Shown piece after piece: positions 58,049 to 64,000 of a stretch of DNA of 64,000 nt. The stretch covers positions 27,751,410-27,815,409 of the forward strand of contig NC_091219.1 in the NCBI RefSeq assembly GCF_040958095.1, given 5' to 3'. Every line of letters starts with the position of its first letter. The stretch's first letter is position 1. The notes under the pieces were generated by a model that had not been told where the DNA came from, searched no databases, and was given only the letters and a program-made list of their open reading frames with translations. Position numbers and translations under genes: made by a program. Source of the stretch: Procambarus clarkii (taxonomy: Eukaryota > Arthropoda > Malacostraca > Decapoda > Cambaridae).

Positions 58049-58313
58049 AAGTGTGGGTTATACGCGGAGGTACTTTACATAGAGGGGTGTTAAGAGCAGT
58101 TTGAGTACCCAAGACCACCCAGATATATGCTTAAGACCCTGGCAGGAAGCATATGTAAATTAAAACTTAGCTTATTTATAGCATTTGTTGTAGAAAGCTC
58201 ATGTGATTCCGAGGCGCATGGCATTGTTTACACAGGTATTTCATGAGGTAGGAGTGGATGTTCTGGGTGGTGACTCACATTGGACTCACAAGGACGCGGG
58301 TTTCTCATTACAG
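58049..58313. other. Spacer before exon D
   Basis: No repeat is recognised. It ends in the acceptor gcgggtttctcattacag. Confidence 0.4.
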
Positions 58314-59449
58314 AGCAGAGTGGTGGTGGTGTGGAGACGGCAGCGGTGTGCTGTCGGTGTTGCCGTCGGGTCTTCGTCAATGTGCAGCAGTTGGAGGGTC
58401 ACCGCTGCCGAGGAAGAGCGTCAGGAGACAGGCGATTCCCCTGTACCACTTGCGGCAAAACCTTTACACAGAAGATCAGCCTCCAGTACCACAATATTTA
58501 CGTCCACGATGGTGAGCGGAAGGCTGCGTGTCCTCACTGCGACTATAAGGCCCCGGACAAGGCCAAGTTGTCCGTTCATCTACGTACCCACTCCAAGTTG
58601 AGGCCCTACGTCTGCGAGTGTTGTGGTGCTTCTTTCAAGTTCCGCTCTACGTACAGGTCTCACGTTGCTCGTCACACTAACTCTGGAAACTTTGTGTGCA
58701 GCCAGTGCAACAAAGCCTATATGATGGCGTCAGAGCTGCGGGAACATTGCCGCATCCACGCTGTAGATCGGCCCTTCGTGTGCACGCTGTGCGGCATGAC
58801 CTTCAAGCAGAAGAAGCGCTTGCGAGTGCACCACCGCGCCGTGCACCTGCGAGACAAGCGGTACGTGTGTGACGTGTGTGGCTCCACCCACATCAACAAC
58901 TGGAACCTGCAGGCACATATGAGGACGCACCTTAACTTGGAAACAGCTTATACCAACGTGTGTGAACACTGTGGCAGCAGCTTCCGAGGTCGGGCCGGGT
59001 TAGCAGCCCACCTGCGGCTGCGACACGGGGAAAATCAACCTCAGCAGCAACAGCAGCAGCATCACACGACTCCGTTACACCGCTTGACACCGCTGCATCC
59101 CTTGTCACCGCAGTCGCACTTGCCACAGCGTCAGGCACGACAAGGGTACCATATGGTGGAGATACTAGGCTTACCATCTGGAGAGGCCATCGAACACATT
59201 TTGGAGCCCCAGCCAGATGATATGGAACTAAAGATGATAGAAGTGTATTCCTGCACGGATTGTGGTCAGTTGTGTGAGTCAATGGAGGAGTTCACCACCC
59301 ACAACGACACCACCCATAATAACATCACCCACGACGACACCACCCACGACGACATCACCCACGACGACATCACCCACGACGACACCACCCACGACGACAC
59401 CACCCACGACGACACCCAGCACCAGGTGGTGATCTACCCGGACCTCTAA
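58314..59449 (+). CDS. Terminal exon D: C2H2 zinc-finger array with His/Asp-rich tail
   Basis: Phase-1 acceptor. Encodes 378 residues with the first codons EQSGGGVETAAV. Finger 1 is degenerate (CCRCCRRVF...HRC, a C2HC form). Fingers 2-8 are regular, from FPCTTCGKTF to NVCEHCGSSF, with linkers HTNSGNF and HLRDKRY. A spacer contains a glutamine run and MVEILGLPSGEAIEHILEPQ, and an isolated finger (YSCTDCGQLC) follows. The C-terminus is a tandem of about eight DDTTH/DDITH pentapeptides coded by a 15-bp repeat. Codon use is GC-rich compared with exons A-C. Exon E is the closest relative. Confidence 0.85.
59290..59425 (+). repeat. 15-bp coding tandem repeat (DDTTH)
   Basis: Nearly perfect units cacgacgacaccacc or cacgacgacatcacc. 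The unit length keeps the frame, so unit gain or loss would only change the tail length. Confidence 0.9.
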
Positions 59450-59510
59450 TGATATATACTTCAACATTACTCGCCCCATCCCTACTCAACCACATTTATT
59501 TTCACGCTAA

Positions 59511-59516
59511 AATAAA
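59511..59516 (+). terminator. AATAAA polyadenylation signal for exon D
   Basis: Lies 62 nt after the stop (gctaaaataaatatg). It is the clearest polyadenylation signal among the terminal exons. Confidence 0.6.
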
Positions 59517-59781
59517 TATGACATGTTTAATTAAATTATTTTCTGTTCTTGTAAGCAAATGCAATAATATAAATCACTTATAAAAGAACTGTTTACTTAT
59601 TGATTGGCCCAAGGCATAGGGTGTAGGCTAAGGTCAGTTTGGCTGGATATAAAGGAATGCTTATAGTAAATACCAGTGGCAGGAGAATGGTGTCATCATG
59701 TACAGTATACCAAAAAATCACCCTTAATACAGAGTTCATTAACATTAAAATATGAGATGAAATAAATAGCGACCTTTATTT

Positions 59782-59784
<3 letters not shown>
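59517..59784. other. Spacer after exon D
   Basis: AT-rich, unassigned. Confidence 0.4.

Positions 59785-59860
<76 letters not shown>
59785..59860. repeat. (TC)n microsatellite
   Basis: About 38 TC units. Confidence 0.97.
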
Positions 59861-59867
<7 letters not shown>

Positions 59868-59984
59868 GGTGTGTTTGTGTTTGTGGTGAATTAGTACTGT
59901 CTGCCAGGGGGTGGACCAAGGGAACGGAGGTTCGAACCCTAGTCGTGCCATTTTGTCCTTAAGTGATTTACGGCATGGGGACTA

Positions 59985-60215
<231 letters not shown>

Positions 60216-61334
60216 CTCTTACAAACATTACTTTCCCTTCCCACTCATCAACTCTTCCCTCTCGCCAACACAATCTTCTCCATCATCGTCCCCTCCCCCA
60301 ACAACATCAACTGTTCTCCATCACTTCCACAAACACCTCTAAAGTGAACAAGGAGAATCAGAGTGGTAAAGTGCACACAGAATTCATTGGAACCAACTAT
60401 AGAAGTCCGCAGTTAAGTGGACTTCAAGTTGAAAAGTCGGACCAGGCAGGCAAGCCGCCGCCGACACAAAAACAAAACAAAAATTTATTTGCCGAAGTTT
60501 CGTTTTAATTTTGCTCAAAGGGGCAAGTTTGTTGGGCAGCCGTGAGGGAACATACGCTATAGTGACAACTGGGCAGCGCCACACATCCTGTGAGTGAACA
60601 TTCCTCCATAACAACATATAACACCCTCAATCAGAAGAAAACCTGCTCCAAGTTGTTCATCCTGTCACTTAATAATATACGCAATGCCCGGCCTTGTCGC
60701 AGAACCCTGGACAAAAATAAAGCCAGCTAGTGGGAAAGTTAAAGATAGTGGTTAGGGGACATTTACAACTTCAGTTCAATACCAGGGCCAGGACTCATCA
60801 AGCACTTAAGTGTCCACTTACGAATCCTGTACATCTATCCTCAGTAATGACGGCTTTGTTTACATTTATTAACCATGTATAAGCTCTGAAGCTCGAGATG
60901 CCGACCATAACAGGAATATCCTTGAGTCGAGAACGCTCTCATGGCACTTTGTTTGGGAACAAAGCACTTGTTTTTTGGTTTTAAATAATGACAACAGTTA
61001 ACACGAACTCTGTCATCTTCCATAGAAAAATTTAGTGAATAACAGGAAATATTACGAAATATAACTGCTGCTTATTTATACAGCAAGTGCTCTACGGTGC
61101 ACCGAGTCGTCCGCTATACCTTAAGACTTCAGTTGATAATTACCAAATATGAGACGAAAGAGGTGACTCCACTAGGTTTTATGTATAACTGGACTTTTCC
61201 CATTTTAATTTAATAGAAAGAGAATAGTTAGCAGCCTCCCTAGACGCACCTTGCGTAAGGTTACAGATCTCAAGGTGTCGTGTTTACCTTAGCCCGTCAT
61301 ATCTTGCCTACTAACTTACACATTTCTTCCCCAG
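60216..61334. other. Spacer before exon E
   Basis: No gene or repeat is recognised. The first half carries short plus-strand frames without domain similarity. It ends in acatttcttccccag. Confidence 0.4.
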
Positions 61335-62620
61335 ACCCTGGAGGCCATGTCTTAACCAGCACGGTGAAGGCGTGTCTCCCTGCCTCCAGGCCACACCTAC
61401 AGACTCCTCCCCAGGAACACACTGGTATCTGTGCGTCTACAGGAGAGAGCAGCGCTCACCCTCCCTCAGCGTTGCATGCTGCTCCACATAGACATGAGCC
61501 CCACAGAGATGGCGGACCGAACAAAGGTGGGGCATCACAGAGAGACGGTAGATCACCAGGAACCAGAAGGTTACAGAGAGGCGGCTCGTCGCGCACAGAT
61601 GGACCGGACAGAGAGGGTGTGTCAGAGAATGAAGGGAGCACTAGCAAGGCGCATTACTCGTGCGATGAGTGCGGGAAGACGTTTACTCAGCGGCAGGCGG
61701 TGAGGTACCACAAGGTGTGGCGACACAACGCCGAGCGCCGCGGACCGTGTCCTCACTGTAACTATAAGGCTCCAGACTCCACTAAACTTACACTTCATAT
61801 AAAGAAAGTGCATCGTGGATACATGCCGTACAAGTGCAAGTTTTGCACTAAACAATTTAAGTGCCACTCTAATCACAAGGAACACGAAGCACGTCACCAG
61901 GGAGGCGGAAACTTGAAGTGTCAATTCTGCGAGAAGAAGTTTGCCCTTCGATCATCTCTGGAGCGTCATGTCCGCTACCACAACGGAGGAAGACCATTCT
62001 GCTGTCAACATTGTGGCAAAAATTTTAAAGTTAAACCCCATCTTGAGCGTCATGTAAAATGTATCCATCTGAAGGAAAAGCCTGTCATATGTAAGGTGTG
62101 TGGCGCCGCTCACCACAACAACTGGAACTTGAAGACACACATGAAGATACACCAACTTTGTGAACGTAACCCTGGCCACTCCTGCAGCGTTTGTTGCTGT
62201 CAGTTTAAGAACAGCTCCGGTCTGATGGCTCACATGCGTAAGACACATACCGTCACTGTTGACCAGCCGTCTCAACCTGCCGAGCTGGAGGCCACGGTAC
62301 CAACAAGTTCAGCCGAGTGTCCACTTGTGAGAGACGAGCCAGACACCAGTAGAGGCCCCGAGGAACCACCAACTGAACAACTGCCAATCATACTCCAGGC
62401 TCAGATGACGGATCATCGTACCATAGTTATCCACGATACCTCCCCACACCACCACCAGCCTCCACAACTTGACCATCACTTGCCTTATGATGAACTCCTT
62501 CAAGGCTCCTCCATGCACACGCTGGAACTGTATTCCTGTGATAACTGTCTTATGGTATTTCAATCGGAGGAAGAGTTACTGGAGCATCGTTGTACACACT
62601 CATTCACCACTAGTCAGTAA
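61335..62620 (+). CDS. Terminal exon E: C2H2 zinc-finger array (7+1 fingers)
   Basis: Phase-1 acceptor at 61334/61335. Encodes 428 residues. It starts with about 110 low-complexity polar residues rich in G, R, D and H (for example DGRSPGTRRLQRGGSSRTDG). Seven fingers then run from YSCDECGKTF (equivalent to finger 2 of the other arrays) to HSCSVCCCQF; finger 1 is missing. A spacer of about 95 residues with poly-His/Pro precedes the isolated finger YSCDNCLMVFQSEEELLEHR. Linkers HQGGGNL and HLKEKPV keep the register of the other exons. Like exon D it is GC-rich. No AATAAA is seen close to the stop. Confidence 0.85.
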
Positions 62621-62654
62621 TTTTACAATTTATCCCACAGGGGAAGAATATATA

Positions 62655-62760
62655 TGTACTCACCTATTGGTGCCTGCAGGATCGAGGTTTAGCTCTCGGA
62701 CCTCACCATTCTGGTCATTGGTTGTCTATTGTAATGATTCTTTCCTTATTCCTCTTATCA
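62655..62760 (-). mobile_element. LINE scrap, minus strand
   Basis: tgtactcacctattggtgcc and the following sequence resemble the 49575-49680 fragment. Confidence 0.5.
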
Positions 62761-62762
62761 AT

Positions 62763-62899
62763 ACACACAAAAATCATAATAACGTGATGCATCAAATGAA
62801 CAAATCCACAAGGGCCGTGACGAGTCGATTAAGGCAGCGTCTGGGATCCTCTCGGACGTAGGTTCGAACCCTCGTCACGGCTCTTGTGGATTTGTTCCT
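62763..62899. mobile_element. Fold-back tRNA-like element, copy 3
   Basis: aacaaatccacaagggccgt at 62800 is matched by its complement at about 62880 (cggctcttgtggatttgttc). The short centre keeps gtcgattaaggcagcgtctg. It inserted within the LINE fragment, which resumes after it. Confidence 0.7.
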
Positions 62900-63440
62900 A
62901 TCAAATCTACTTGTAAAAATTATGAGTGGTTCACTTCAACAACCTACTCATTTATCTCATTCCATTCCCACTAACGCTAAAAGAAAACTTTCTAACATCT
63001 CGATGACTTACCTGATTTTCCATCCATACCCTCTCGTTCTACTGGTATTCATTTTTGAACCTTTTTTTTTTCATTTTGCCAGTCGCCCCAAGTATTTTAG
63101 GCTCATTCGTGTATCCTTTTTCTCTTTTTTTTCTCTAATGATGTCATGTCTAGTTCTTTCAGTCTTCCTTCATACCCAGTCCCTCACAATTGCAGAACGA
63201 GCCTCTGCAAATATATGAACCTTTTCTAGTTTTCTTGCGCGTTGTTTTAAGATGAGAGTCCCACAATGGGGCGGTCCACTAGGACTGGTCCCCTGTAGGC
63301 GCTGTAAAGTGATCTAAATGCCTCCTTATTTATGTACCTGAACAGTGTTCCGACTTTTGCCACTGTTGACTATTCTACTGATGTCATCCTATATACATGT
63401 GCCTCCAGAGTTAAGCTTGGTGTCATATCCACTCCCAGGT
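62900..63440 (-). mobile_element. LINE fragment, minus strand
   Basis: The complement of RT C-terminal coding blocks (words like tctaacatctcgatgact and cttcatacccagtccctc), continuing the scrap at 62655. Confidence 0.5.
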
Positions 63441-63446
63441 CCTTTG

Positions 63447-63540
63447 TTGTAGTCGTTACAGGGAGGTTGTTACCCTCATGTAGTCGTTACAGGGAGGTTG
63501 TTACCCTCATGTAGTCGTTACAGGGAGGTTGTTACCCTCA
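63447..63540. repeat. 31-bp unit repeated three times
   Basis: tagtcgttacagggaggttg plus ttaccctcatg, three exact copies. It is unrelated in sequence to the 31-bp arrays near the astacin genes. Confidence 0.95.
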
Positions 63541-63714
63541 TTGTGTAACGTCCTTCTGATCTTCTGGCGCACGTATCCGTCACCTTACACTTACTACAGA
63601 CCTTCTGGTGTGAGGTTATTAGACCTTTCAGACCACTGATATGAAGTATTTGGAGCTTTTCAATTACTTTATCCACTTTTTCGTTCTTAAAAATATGGTC
63701 GTAAAGCCCCTAGA

Positions 63715-63850
63715 GTTTAAAATATATACAAGAATTCTTATATTCTTGTACAGACACTAGCACACGTAACGTTTCGGGCAGGTCCTTTATCCTAATATTC
63801 CCCGAAACACGACCCGCCAAATCGTTTAACAACCAGGCCATAGCTTGGTT
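63715..63850 (-). mobile_element. SINE family I, 3' part
   Basis: In reverse complement carries the gcccgaaacgttacgtgtgc tail and a terminal AT run. Confidence 0.65.
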
Positions 63851-64000
63851 GTCAGTGCAGGCTACTGATCACAGGTCCCTGTGTGATGGGGACTTTTAGC
63901 ATCACGTAGCTAGCCCATAACACAATCTATGTAACTCCTCATATAGTCTATAGTAGCTGCTTAAATGTATATGTGCCTTAGTATGTTAATAAATAAACTG
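63851..64000. other. Window end, unassigned
   Basis: No gene is seen. An AATAAATAAA run at 63989-63998 could be a polyadenylation signal for something upstream, but nothing links it to exon E. Confidence 0.3.

Overview
This is animal nuclear DNA, most likely from a decapod crustacean of the crayfish/lobster type. The evidence is long introns with GT/AG boundaries, two intronless astacin proteases, and dense repeats: several tRNA-derived SINE-like families, CR1-like LINE tails, Penelope-like, DIRS-like and Tigger-like remnants, and (TA)n tracts up to about 430 bp. The decapod assignment rests on remembered resemblance of these repeats to decapod repeats and is an inference.

Region 1 (1-12.9 kb) is a repeat-rich block. 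Three minisatellites (19, 30 and 23 bp units) lie in the first 1.3 kb. A segment of about 2.3-2.5 kb is present twice in the same orientation (1579-4104 and 8782-11080). Each copy holds one minus-strand, single-exon astacin metalloprotease ORF of 319 codons and, directly upstream of it, a 31-bp minisatellite. Between the copies lie a 5'-truncated Penelope-like element, a non-LTR element with RNase H, and a frameshifted minus-strand non-LTR element.

Region 2 (about 13.4-62.6 kb) appears to be one large plus-strand gene. A probable 5' UTR exon is followed by twelve coding exons whose phases match at every junction. They encode a constant region of 600 residues with a C2CH THAP DNA-binding domain (residues about 169-240), two AT-hook-like GRP cores and an acidic C-terminal part. 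The last constant exon ends in phase 1. Downstream, spread over 27 kb, are five large exons (A 35745, B 42946, C 51600, D 58314, E 61335). Each has its own AG acceptor in the matching phase, a paralogous array of seven or eight C2H2 zinc fingers, usually one more isolated C-terminal finger, and its own stop codon. A sixth short phase-compatible exon without fingers (F, 33774-33925) is possible. This layout predicts a lola-like switchboard in which one THAP-containing body is joined to one of several finger arrays, with THAP in place of the BTB domain of lola. It is the most interesting content of the window.

The introns are filled with transposon debris. About 1.4 kb after exon E contains only LINE and SINE fragments. 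No bacterial features, CRISPR arrays, rRNA genes or convincing functional tRNA genes were seen. All exon joins are inferred from sequence alone; no transcript evidence was available.
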